Shown: positions 1 through 6,440 of the stretch, piece by piece
How positions within the stretch are numbered: the first letter of the stretch is position 1
Layout: each line of letters opens with the position of its first letter
Position numbers and translations under genes: made by a program
Notes under the pieces: model-generated
What the model was told of the DNA's origin: nothing
What the model saw: only the letters and a program-made list of their open reading frames with translations
The model's database searches: none
Origin: an uncultured Lachnospiraceae bacterium
GTDB taxonomy: Bacteria; Bacillota; Clostridia; Lachnospirales; Lachnospiraceae
DNA: 7,993 bases
NCBI GenBank assembly: GCA_947305345.1
Contig: CAMZDH010000021.1
Coordinates: forward strand, 1-7,993
Direction of reading: 5' to 3'

Positions 1-333
1 CTTCTGGATCTCGACGCCTTTCGTCTCCTTCTTCCGGAGCACCCGCTTGTAGTGGTTGTACACCGCGACCGCCAGGGCTTTCTTCGCCTCGTCCTGACCG
101 ATGACGTATTCGTCCAGCCGCGCCTTGATCTCGACCGGCTTCAAAAGATGGATGTCCAGGTCGTTCGTTTTCGCGATCTGTTCCGCGTCCTCTTCGATGA
201 TCTCGGTGCAAAGCGCCACGCATTCATCGCAGATATAAGTCCCGCGGGTGCGCCCGGCGATCAGTTTCCGGACCTGGCCGCTCTGCTTTCCGCAGAAGGA
301 ACAGCGGATCTGATTGTTGGTTGTCGTTGGCAT
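1..333 (-). CDS. clpX: ClpX, ATP-dependent Clp protease ATP-binding subunit (N-terminal part, runs off window)
   Basis: ClpX is the AAA+ unfoldase that recognises substrates and threads them into the ClpP peptidase in the cytoplasm. Only the first 111 codons are present; the frame stays open to position 1. The N-terminal zinc-binding domain is visible as four cysteines, C11, C14, C35 and C38, in CSFC and CDEC pairs; this domain handles dimerisation and adaptor or substrate recognition. Residues about 64-97 ([20 protein letters not shown] onward) match the conserved entry into the AAA+ module. Walker A and the ClpP-docking loop would lie beyond the window. The ATG at 331-333 is chosen because AGGAGG (339-344) sits 5 bases upstream. 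The gene begins 22 bases after the clpP stop, so the two are almost certainly co-transcribed. Nothing in the visible part is degraded. Family assignment is firm. Confidence 0.96.
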   Translation of the reverse strand, partial: MPTTTNNQIRCSFCGKQSGQVRKLIAGRTRGTYICDECVALCTEIIEEDAEQIAKTNDLDIHLLKPVEIKARLDEYVIGQDEAKKALAVAVYNHYKRVLRKKETKGVEIQK

Positions 334-338
334 TCACG

Positions 339-344
339 CCTCCT
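339..344 (-). promoter_or_regulatory. clpX ribosome binding site
   Basis: The minus strand reads AGGAGG, 5 bases before the clpX ATG. It is a near-consensus Shine-Dalgarno site in the 22-base clpP-clpX gap and fixes the clpX start. Confidence 0.85.
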
Positions 345-355
345 TGCAATGCGGC

Positions 356-937
356 TCAGTGATGCGAGATGATCTCGTCGATGAGTCCGTAGGCCTTCGC
401 TTCTTCCGCGGTCATCCAGTTGTCGCGATCCGTGTCCGCCTCGATCTTTGCGAGGTCCTGACCCGAAAAATCCGCGAGCATCGTGTTCATGCGCTTCTTG
501 ATCTTTAAGATGTGCTCCGCCGCGATCTGGATCTCGGTCGCCTGTCCGCGCGCGCCGCCGAGCGGCTGGTGGATCAGGATCTCCGAATTCGGCAGGGAAT
601 AACGCTTGCCCTTCGTGCCGCCCGCGAGCAGGAACGCGCCCATCGAAGCCGCCATGCCGACACAGATCGTGGAGACGTCGCATTTGACGTACTGCATCGT
701 ATCATAGATCGCCATGCCTGCGGAGATGTCGCCGCCGGGGCTGTTGATGTACAGGCTGATGTCCTTCGCGGGATCCTCGGACTCCAGGAACAGAAGCTGC
801 GCGACGACAAGACCTGCCGTCACGTCGTTCACTTCGTCGTTCAGGAAGATGATCCGTTCCTTTAAAAGACGGGAATAAATGTCAAATGCACGTTCGCCGT
901 GGTTCGACTCTTCGATGACTGTCGGGACTAAACTCAT
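356..937 (-). CDS. clpP: ClpP, ATP-dependent Clp protease proteolytic subunit
   Basis: ClpP is the serine peptidase of the tetradecameric Clp chamber; it degrades proteins unfolded by ClpX or another Clp ATPase. From the chosen start the protein has 193 residues beginning MSLVPTV, a normal length without a long propeptide. The catalytic triad is Ser98 (in GMAASMGAF), His123 (in ILIHQPLGG) and Asp172 (in DTDRDN), with the spacing of known ClpP proteins. The oxyanion and strand motif INSPGGD is also intact. An ATG four codons further upstream (947-949) is in frame, but GGAGG at 943-947 overlaps that codon and stands 5 bases before the ATG at 935-937, so the shorter start is preferred. The gene follows tig by 44 bases and precedes clpX by 22, giving a tig-clpP-clpX operon. 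It appears fully functional. Confidence 0.97.
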   Translation of the reverse strand: MSLVPTVIEESNHGERAFDIYSRLLKERIIFLNDEVNDVTAGLVVAQLLFLESEDPAKDISLYINSPGGDISAGMAIYDTMQYVKCDVSTICVGMAASMGAFLLAGGTKGKRYSLPNSEILIHQPLGGARGQATEIQIAAEHILKIKKRMNTMLADFSGQDLAKIEADTDRDNWMTAEEAKAYGLIDEIISHH

Positions 938-942
938 GTTTT

Positions 943-947
943 CCTCC
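943..947 (-). promoter_or_regulatory. clpP ribosome binding site that decides the start
   Basis: The minus strand reads GGAGG, 5 bases before the ATG at 935-937. It overlaps the alternative upstream ATG (947-949), which itself has no purine-rich site before it. This places the true ClpP start at 937. Confidence 0.8.
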
Positions 948-981
948 ATTCAGAAACGGTTTTGTTGCAGGATGCGATCCG

Positions 982-2265
982 TTACTTCGTGATCAGCTCC
1001 AGCGCCTTTTGGGAAGCGAGGTCCTGACGGATGTTCTCGAGCTCCGCCGGCGGCATGAGCTTCTTCAGCTCCTCGACTTCCATCTGATAATCTTTTGCCG
1101 TCTTCACGATGTCGGCTTCGACCTCTTCGCCGCTGACCTCGATCTTTTCCGCCTTGGCAATGGCTTCCAGCACCAGCGCGTTCGAATAGCGCGTCTTCGC
1201 CTGCTCCTTAAAGCTGTCCTTCAGCGCCTCTTCGGTCTGTCCTGTATACTTTAAGAACAGATCGAGCGTAAGCCCCTGCGCCTGCAGACGGTGCGCGTAA
1301 TCGTTGACCATCTGGCGCGCCTGGTAATCTACGATCATTTCGGGGATGTCGATCGACGCGTTCTCGACGATCTTCTTCAGCACGGCCTCCTTGTATTCCT
1401 CGTCCAGCGCCTTCTGCTTCTTCTCCGCAAGGTTCTTCTTCAGGTCCGCCTTGTATTCCTCAAACGTCTGGAAATCGGAAACCTCATCCGCGAATTCGTC
1501 GTTCAGTTCCGGCAGTTCCTTGACCTTGATGCCTTTGATCTTCACTTTGAAGAGCGCCGGTTTTCCAGCGAGTTCCTTCGCGTGATACTCCTCGGGGAAC
1601 GTGACGTTCACGTCGACGTCGTCGTCAATGTTCTTGCCGATGAGCTGCTCTTCAAACGTGTCGATGAACGAATGCGAACCGATCGTCAGTTCGTGGTCCT
1701 CGCCCTTGCCGCCGTCGAAGGGAACGCCGTCCATGAAGCCTTCGTAATCGATGATCGCGATGTCGCCGTCCTGAACCGGGCGGTCCGAAACGCTGACCGT
1801 GCGGCTGTTCTGATCCTGCACGCGCTTCAGTTCCGCGTCCAGCTCCTCGTCGGCGACCTCCGCGGTCTTCTTTTCCACGCCGAGGTCCTTATACGCGCCG
1901 AGCGTCACTTCCGGCTTCAGCGCGACCTTCGCGGTGTAGACGAACGGCTGGTCCTTGCCGAATTCCTTGACCTCCTCGATCTCGGGCGGCGACATGATCA
2001 CGAGATCCGCGGTCGCGTCGTCGTTGATCGCTTCGGTATAAGAAGTATTGATCAGGTCGTTCGCAGCGTCCTCATAGAAAATGCCTTCGCCGTAGATCTT
2101 CTCGATCATCTTGCGGGGGGCTTTGCCCTTCCGGAATCCGTTGACGGCGATCCTGCCCTTTTCCTTCTGATAGACCTTTTCCACCGCTGCTTCAAACTGT
2201 TCGGGCTCGCAGGTGATCGTTAAGCGCGCCAGGTTCCCGTCCAGTTTCTCGACTGTTACATTCAT
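982..2265 (-). CDS. tig: Trigger factor, ribosome-associated chaperone and peptidyl-prolyl isomerase
   Basis: Trigger factor binds at the ribosome exit tunnel and shields nascent chains. The predicted protein has 427 residues, typical of the family. The ribosome-docking signature GFRKGKAP is at residues 43-50 of the N-terminal domain. An FKBP-type isomerase domain follows at about 150-245 (DGDIAIIDYEGFMDG, then VTFPEEYHAKELAGKPALF). The rest is the helical, Lys/Glu-rich C-terminal chaperone domain. The frame extends upstream to a TTG at 2295, but MNVTVEKLDGN is the canonical N-terminus and GGAGG at 2275-2279 lies 9 bases before the ATG at 2263-2265. It is the first gene of the tig-clpP-clpX group and has its own promoter overlapping the end of ispG. 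No defects are seen. The long plus-strand frame opposite it is a codon-bias shadow. Confidence 0.97.
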   Translation of the reverse strand: MNVTVEKLDGNLARLTITCEPEQFEAAVEKVYQKEKGRIAVNGFRKGKAPRKMIEKIYGEGIFYEDAANDLINTSYTEAINDDATADLVIMSPPEIEEVKEFGKDQPFVYTAKVALKPEVTLGAYKDLGVEKKTAEVADEELDAELKRVQDQNSRTVSVSDRPVQDGDIAIIDYEGFMDGVPFDGGKGEDHELTIGSHSFIDTFEEQLIGKNIDDDVDVNVTFPEEYHAKELAGKPALFKVKIKGIKVKELPELNDEFADEVSDFQTFEEYKADLKKNLAEKKQKALDEEYKEAVLKKIVENASIDIPEMIVDYQARQMVNDYAHRLQAQGLTLDLFLKYTGQTEEALKDSFKEQAKTRYSNALVLEAIAKAEKIEVSGEEVEADIVKTAKDYQMEVEELKKLMPPAELENIRQDLASQKALELITK

Positions 2266-2274
2266 GGTTGATGA

Positions 2275-2279
2275 CCTCC
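2275..2279 (-). promoter_or_regulatory. tig ribosome binding site that decides the start
   Basis: The minus strand reads GGAGG, 9 bases before the tig ATG at 2265. It lies inside the longer frame that begins at TTG 2295, which argues against that upstream start. Confidence 0.75.
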
Positions 2280-2303
2280 GTGGTTCATTATTCAAACTTA
2301 TAA

Positions 2304-2332
2304 ATTATAACAAATGCGTCACGCATTTGCAA
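2304..2332 (-). promoter_or_regulatory. Sigma-70/SigA-type promoter for tig-clpP-clpX
   Basis: On the minus strand the -35 box is TTGCAA (2327-2332, 4 of 6 to TTGACA) and the -10 box is a perfect TATAAT (2304-2309). They are separated by exactly 17 bases, and the TG of a perfect extended -10 (TGTTATAAT) is at 2311-2312. Transcription would start near 2297, giving a leader of about 30 bases with the tig ribosome binding site. The -35 box lies within the last codons of ispG. It sits in the most AT-rich stretch of the window. Confidence 0.75.
2311..2329 (-). repeat. Perfect 8-bp inverted repeat inside the tig promoter spacer
   Basis: CAAATGCG and CGCATTTG are separated by TGA, and that TGA is the ispG stop codon. 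The repeat spans the spacer between the -35 and extended -10 boxes of the tig promoter, so it could be an operator. As RNA from the upstream operon it would form a short hairpin followed by TTATAATTT, which at best makes a weak terminator because the T run is broken. It matches neither the CIRCE (HrcA) nor the CtsR heptad-repeat consensus. Confidence 0.65.
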
Positions 2333-3371
2333 GTTCCATTTCCAGCGCGGCAAGGAGCTCGCTTTCCGGCACCTTCCGTAAGATCTCGCCTTTCTTTAGG
2401 AGCAGGCCGACGCCGTCGCCGCCGCAGATCGCGAGGTCCGCTTCCTTCGCTTCGCCGGGTCCGTTCACGACGCACCCCATGACCGCGATCTTCAGGCGTT
2501 TTTCCGGATACTTCCGAACGAGCGCCTGCACCTCTTTTTCAAGCGAGATGAGGTCGATCTTCGTCCGCCCGTAGGTCGGGCAGGAAACTACTTCGATCCC
2601 TTCCTCCCGGAGCTTTAACGTCCTTAAGATCGTCTTCGCCGCCCGGACCTCCTCCAGCGGGTCGCCGGTCAGCGATACCCGTATCGTGTCGCCGATGCCT
2701 TCGGAGAGAATGAGGCCGAGGCCGATCGCGGACTTGATGCTGCCGTTCATGAGCCCGCCCGCTTCCGTGATGCCGACGTGCAGCGGATAAGGGCATCTCG
2801 GCGCAAGGAGCTCATGCGCCTTCACGCACATGAGGACGTCGGACGACTTGATGCTCACGACGAGCTGATCGTAGCCGAGGCCCTCGATCTGTGAGACCTT
2901 CTGAAGCGCGGATTCGACGAGGCCTTCCGCGGTCACGCCCCCGTGTTTTTCGACGAGGTCTTTTTCGAGAGACCCGGAATTCACGCCGACGCGGATCGGG
3001 ATCCTGCGTTCCCTGCAGGCGTCGACGACCGCGCGGACCTTCTCTTCTCCCCCGATGTTTCCCGGATTGATCCGGATCTTGTCCGCCCCGTTTTCCACCG
3101 CGAGGATCGCCATCCGGTAATCGAAATGCACGTCCGCGACGAGCGGGATGCGGATCTCTTTCTTGATCTCCGACAATGCTTTCGCGCTCGCTTCGTCCGG
3201 CACGGTGCACCGGACGATCTCGCAGCCCTCGTTTTCCAGCGCGCGGATCTGCCGGACCGTCGAAGCGACGTCCGACGTCACGGTATTCGTCATCGATTAG
3301 ATCAGGATCGGATGCCCGTGTCCGATCACACGGTCCCCGATCCGGATCTCTTTCGTTTCATCGCGATACAT
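2319..3371 (-). CDS. ispG: IspG, 4-hydroxy-3-methylbut-2-enyl diphosphate synthase, interrupted by an in-frame TAA at codon 25
   Basis: IspG is the iron-sulfur enzyme of the MEP pathway that converts MEcPP to HMBPP. The frame from the ATG at 3371 gives 350 codons, normal for the family, beginning MYRDETKEIRIGD and continuing GHGHPILI. Codon 25 is then TAA (3297-3299) instead of the conserved Gln, and SMTNTVTSDV follows at once. The longest uninterrupted frame is 2319-3293, starting at Met27, and would lack the first 26 residues. Family motifs downstream are clear: INPGNIG, GVNSGS, LHVGITEAG, and MGCVVNGPGEA with Cys300 and Glu307. The iron-sulfur motif CPTC reads CPTY (Cys264 present, Tyr267), so one of three usual cluster ligands is absent. 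The 3371 start is supported by AAAGGTG at 3380-3386 and by TAATG overlap with the rseP stop. It could be a pseudogene, a reinitiated shortened protein, or a sequence error; family identity is firm, function doubtful. Confidence 0.9.
3297..3299 (-). other. In-frame TAA stop inside ispG
   Basis: Read in the ispG frame the codons are ATC CTG ATC TAA TCG ATG ACG. Characterised IspG proteins have Gln (CAA or CAG) at the TAA position, within QSMTNT. One C-to-T transition from CAA would produce it. TAA also ends rseP, tig and frr in this window, so it is an ordinary stop here and not a reassigned sense codon. Confidence 0.9.
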
Positions 3372-4471
3372 TAAAAGAACACCTTTCGAATGTCGTTGAA
3401 GAAGACGGCGACCATCAGCAGAAGAAGCAGTCCGAAACCGATCAGCGTGACGATGCCCTCGGCCTTCTTGTCGAGCGGCTTTCCGCGGATCCCTTCCACG
3501 ATGAGGAACAGGAATCTTCCGCCGTCGAGACCCGGGATCGGCAGCAGGTTCATGATCCCTAAGTTCGCGGAGATCAGGACCGTGAAGCTCATGAGATTCA
3601 CGATCAGCCAGTAGACCTTCGTCCAGAATCCCTCTTCCTTCGTATCCTCGCCGACCTCCGTCACGATCTCGTTGACGACGCCCGCGATCCCGACAGGGCC
3701 CGACAGGTCGTTGAACGACGCTTTCCCGGTCACGAGCATGCCGAGCGACTTGATCACGACGCCCGTATTGTAGGCAAAATCATACCAGCCGTATTTGAAG
3801 ACTTCCCACGCGTTCAGATGCTCGTTTCTGGGCTCCGCGGTGATCCCGATGAGATAGCGTTTTTCCGTCTCGTCGTAGACCGGCACGAGCTTCGTCGTTC
3901 TCGTCTCGCCGCCCCGTTTGTAGGTGATCTCGATCTCCTCGCCCTCGTGCATCGTCATGTAGAGCGTGATGTCCTTGAAAAGATGCACCCTCGTGTGATC
4001 GAGCTTCGTGATCTCGTCTCCCGCTTTTAAGCCCGCGCTCTGGGCGGGATAGCCCTTGGCGACGCTGCCGATCTTCGTGGTCGTCGTGCCGACGAGCGCT
4101 GCTAAAAGGATCGCGAGCACGAGCGCCAGGATAAAATTGAAGAACGGTCCCGCGAGGATCACGGCAATGCGGGCAAGCAGCGGCTTTTTGTTGAACGCGT
4201 GCTCGTCGTCCTGAACGACCTCCTCGGTCGCGTCGCCCGGCAGCACGGTCTCGTTTCCGAGCATCATGCAGTAGCCGCCGAACGGGATCCATTTGACCGC
4301 GTATTTGGTGCCGTTCTTGACCCAGGAAAACATCTTCGGGCCGAGCCCGATCGAAAACTCCACGACGCCGATCCCGTTCCGCTTCGCGAGCAGGAAATGA
4401 CCGAACTCGTGGATGAAGATCACGAGCCCGATGACCAGGATGAAGGCGATGATGCTGATGACGTAATTCAC
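3371..4471 (-). CDS. rseP: RseP/RasP-type site-2 zinc metalloprotease
   Basis: This is an intramembrane M50 protease that cuts transmembrane anti-sigma factors and leftover signal peptides. The 366-residue protein begins with a membrane segment carrying the zinc-binding HEFGH motif (His21, Glu22, His25). A second membrane segment lies at about 102-128. A PDZ domain follows at about 130-200 (SVAKGYPAQSAGLKAGDEI). The second metal-binding motif NLLPIPGLDGGR, with Asp316, is in the third hydrophobic region, and a last membrane segment is at about 340-358. The start is GTG (4469-4471), overlapping the dxr stop as GTGA, with GAGGT at 4478-4482 six bases upstream. The stop TAA shares one base with the ispG ATG. 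All catalytic residues are present. Its place among lipid and isoprenoid genes is common in Bacillota. Its substrate here is unknown. Confidence 0.95.
   Translation of the reverse strand: MNYVISIIAFILVIGLVIFIHEFGHFLLAKRNGIGVVEFSIGLGPKMFSWVKNGTKYAVKWIPFGGYCMMLGNETVLPGDATEEVVQDDEHAFNKKPLLARIAVILAGPFFNFILALVLAILLAALVGTTTTKIGSVAKGYPAQSAGLKAGDEITKLDHTRVHLFKDITLYMTMHEGEEIEITYKRGGETRTTKLVPVYDETEKRYLIGITAEPRNEHLNAWEVFKYGWYDFAYNTGVVIKSLGMLVTGKASFNDLSGPVGIAGVVNEIVTEVGEDTKEEGFWTKVYWLIVNLMSFTVLISANLGIMNLLPIPGLDGGRFLFLIVEGIRGKPLDKKAEGIVTLIGFGLLLLLMVAVFFNDIRKVFF
3380..3386 (-). promoter_or_regulatory. ispG ribosome binding site
   Basis: The minus strand reads AAAGGTG within the end of rseP, 8 bases before the ATG at 3371. 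It supports 3371, and not the ATG at 3293, as the ancestral ispG start. The bases before 3293 contain no comparable site. Confidence 0.65.
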
Positions 4472-5610
4472 TGAAGTACCTCGTAAGTCACGCGCTCGGT
4501 CTCCAGGATCTCTTCGAGACTCGGATCAGCCTTGAACGGCACGCGGGACAATGCTTTTTCAATGTATTCGGGGATCTCCAGAAACCGGATCTTCCCCGAA
4601 AGAAATGCCGAAACGGCGCATTCGTTCGCCGCGTTGTAGACGGTCGGCGCGTTTCCGCCCTTCCTGCCTGCATAATACGCCATCGAAAGTCCCGGAAACG
4701 TCACATGATCCGGTTTTCCGAAGCGGATCGCGCTAATCTTTGAAAAATCCAGACGATCGCCCGGCATCGGGTGACGTCTCGGATAATCTAACGCGTACTG
4801 GATCGCGGTCTTCATGTCGGGCACGCCGAGCTGCGCCTTCACGGCACCGTCCTCAAACTCGACCATCGAATGCACGATCGAATCCGGCTGGATCACGACC
4901 TCGATCTTTTCATAGGGCACACCGAACAGCCAGTGCGCTTCCATCACCTCGAGCCCCTTGTTGACGAGCGTGGAGGAATCGATCGTGACCTTTTTCCCCA
5001 TGTTCCAGTTCGGATGCTTTAATGCGTCCTCCGGGCGGATCGCGGCGAGTTCCTCCCGGGTCCTGCCGTAGAACGGTCCGCCGGAAGCCGTGAGAAGGAT
5101 CCTGGAGACCGCATTCTCCTCTTCTCCGTGGAGGCACTGGAAGATCGCCGAATGCTCGGAATCGACCGGCAGGAGCCTGACGCCTTTTTCCTTCACGAGC
5201 GGCAGGATGAGATGCCCCGCCGTGACGAGGGTCTCTTTGTTCGCGATCGCGATGTCTTTTCCGGCCTTGACGGCCTCGATCGTCGGGCGGATGCCGATCA
5301 TGCCGACGACAGCGCCGACCGTGATATCCGCTCCTTTAGCCGCTGCGGCTTCGATGAGGCCCTCCATGCCGGAAACGACCTTGACGCTGAGATCCCGGAC
5401 GTTTTCCCGAAAGGCCTTCGCCGCGTTTTCGTCATAGACCGCGACGATCTTCGGGCGGAATTCACGGGTCTCTTCTTCCAGGCGCTGAATGTTCGAACGC
5501 GCCGCGAGGCTTTCCACCTTTAAAAACGCGTTCTGCCGGACCACCTCGAGCGTCTGCACGCCGATCGAGCCCGTCGATCCCAGCACCGCGAGTTTTTTCA
5601 TGTTCTCCAT
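4468..5610 (-). CDS. dxr: 1-deoxy-D-xylulose 5-phosphate reductoisomerase (Dxr/IspC)
   Basis: Dxr converts DXP to 2-C-methyl-D-erythritol 4-phosphate with NADPH, the committed step of the MEP isoprenoid pathway. From the chosen ATG it has 380 residues, a normal length. The NADPH-binding GSTGSIG loop is at residues 11-17. Metal and substrate residues are intact: Asp150 and Glu152 in PVDSEHSAIFQ, the TASGGPF motif, HPNWNMGKK, and Asn217, Lys218 and Glu221 in DSSTLVNKGLEVMEA. The start is uncertain among three sites: TTG at 5619 (overlapping the cdsA stop), ATG at 5610 (AGGT about 8 bases upstream) and ATG at 5601 (GGAG only 3 bases upstream, giving MKKLAVLGS). The gene follows cdsA by 5 bases and overlaps rseP by 4. 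It looks functional, which contrasts with the interrupted ispG of the same pathway. Confidence 0.96.
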   Translation of the reverse strand: MENMKKLAVLGSTGSIGVQTLEVVRQNAFLKVESLAARSNIQRLEEETREFRPKIVAVYDENAAKAFRENVRDLSVKVVSGMEGLIEAAAAKGADITVGAVVGMIGIRPTIEAVKAGKDIAIANKETLVTAGHLILPLVKEKGVRLLPVDSEHSAIFQCLHGEEENAVSRILLTASGGPFYGRTREELAAIRPEDALKHPNWNMGKKVTIDSSTLVNKGLEVMEAHWLFGVPYEKIEVVIQPDSIVHSMVEFEDGAVKAQLGVPDMKTAIQYALDYPRRHPMPGDRLDFSKISAIRFGKPDHVTFPGLSMAYYAGRKGGNAPTVYNAANECAVSAFLSGKIRFLEIPEYIEKALSRVPFKADPSLEEILETERVTYEVLQ

Positions 5611-5615
5611 ATGCG

Positions 5616-6440
5616 TCAACCTGCCACGATCATCGCAAGATAATAGATGACCGGAGCGACAAAAATCACCGAATCAAAGCGGTCCAGTACGCCGCCGTGC
5701 CCGGGGATCAGTTTCGAATAATCTTTTACGTCAAAGCGCCGCTTGATTGCGGAGGCCGTGAGATCGCCGAAAACGGAGACGACCGCCGCCGCGCCGGAAA
5801 GCAGCGCGGAATACAGCACCGGGTGCCGCATTGCCGCAAAATACTGGGCAAAAACCGCGCCGTAGATGCCGCCGAGAAGCGCCGCGCCGAGCACGCCGCC
5901 GGCAAGCCCTTCCCAGGTTTTCTTCGGGCTCACGATCGGCGCCATGTGATGCTTTCCGATCAATACCCCAACGATGTAGGCAAAGACGTCGGAGCCCCAT
6001 GACGCGATGAAAACGTACCAGAGGATCAGTTTGCCGTCTCCGAGCTCCCGCGTGAGATAGAGGTATGAGATCAACGCCACCGGATAGAGCAGTCCGAAAA
6101 CAGGCGCGAGGGTCTTTAAGATGTCCGTCTTCTCATAGGTCAGCACGGATACCGCCATCATCACGATGAACGCGGCCGCAAAAAGCGCCGGAATCCATTC
6201 GTAAAGGTGGAAGGCGAGAAGTGTGAAGAAGCCCGCCGCCGCGAGATAACCGGCGATGCCCTCCGCCTTTTTGTGGACGCCGAAAACGCGGTACAGCTCG
6301 AACAGTCCGATCAGCGAAAGGATCACGATAAAGCCGAACCACCACCAGCCGCCCATAAGGCCGGTCAATATAACGATCGCGAGCAGAATCAGCCCGGAAC
6401 ACAGTCTCGTCAGTAAGTTTTTCCAGTTGATCTTCTTCAT
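5616..6440 (-). CDS. cdsA: Phosphatidate cytidylyltransferase (CDP-diacylglycerol synthase)
   Basis: CdsA makes CDP-diacylglycerol from phosphatidate and CTP, the branch point of membrane phospholipid synthesis. The protein has 274 residues and is strongly hydrophobic, with several membrane segments (for example about 15-50, 64-100, 111-130, 138-160, 178-203 and 208-225). The family signature is intact near the C-terminus at residues 230-256: SAIKRRFDVKDYSKLIPGHG, then GVLDRFD, with the acidic and basic residues in place. A preceding SPKKTWEG motif also fits. The frame extends upstream into uppS, but the ATG at 6438-6440 overlaps the uppS stop as ATGA and gives a normal N-terminus (MKKINWKNLL), with AGGA about 10 bases upstream. 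Translation is likely coupled to uppS. No defects are seen. Confidence 0.95.
   Translation of the reverse strand: MKKINWKNLLTRLCSGLILLAIVILTGLMGGWWWFGFIVILSLIGLFELYRVFGVHKKAEGIAGYLAAAGFFTLLAFHLYEWIPALFAAAFIVMMAVSVLTYEKTDILKTLAPVFGLLYPVALISYLYLTRELGDGKLILWYVFIASWGSDVFAYIVGVLIGKHHMAPIVSPKKTWEGLAGGVLGAALLGGIYGAVFAQYFAAMRHPVLYSALLSGAAAVVSVFGDLTASAIKRRFDVKDYSKLIPGHGGVLDRFDSVIFVAPVIYYLAMIVAG

Noticed and set aside
261..683. A 140-codon minus-strand frame overlapping clpP and clpX
   Set aside because: It runs through clpP in another frame and its Arg/Gly/His-rich translation has no family resemblance; clpP has an intact catalytic triad.
1291..2223. A 310-codon open frame on the plus strand opposite tig
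   Set aside because: Its product is a Leu/Arg/Asp/Val-rich string typical of the antisense shadow of a GC-rich gene, with no recognisable domain, and tig on the other strand is unmistakable.
2302..2329. Intrinsic terminator at the end of ispG
   Set aside because: The stem is only 8 bp with A-T pairs at the base and is followed by TTATAATTT and not a continuous T run; the same bases make a much better promoter. A weak terminator role is not excluded.
2311..2329. CIRCE or CtsR operator controlling the Clp genes
   Set aside because: The arms CAAATGCG/CGCATTTG do not match the HrcA site (TTAGCACTC-N9-GAGTGCTAA) or the CtsR heptad direct repeat.
3297..3299. Reassignment of TAA to Gln (alternative genetic code)
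   Set aside because: tig, frr and rseP all end in TAA at the expected protein lengths, and TGA ends clpP, ispG, dxr, cdsA, uppS and pyrH, so a standard bacterial code applies.
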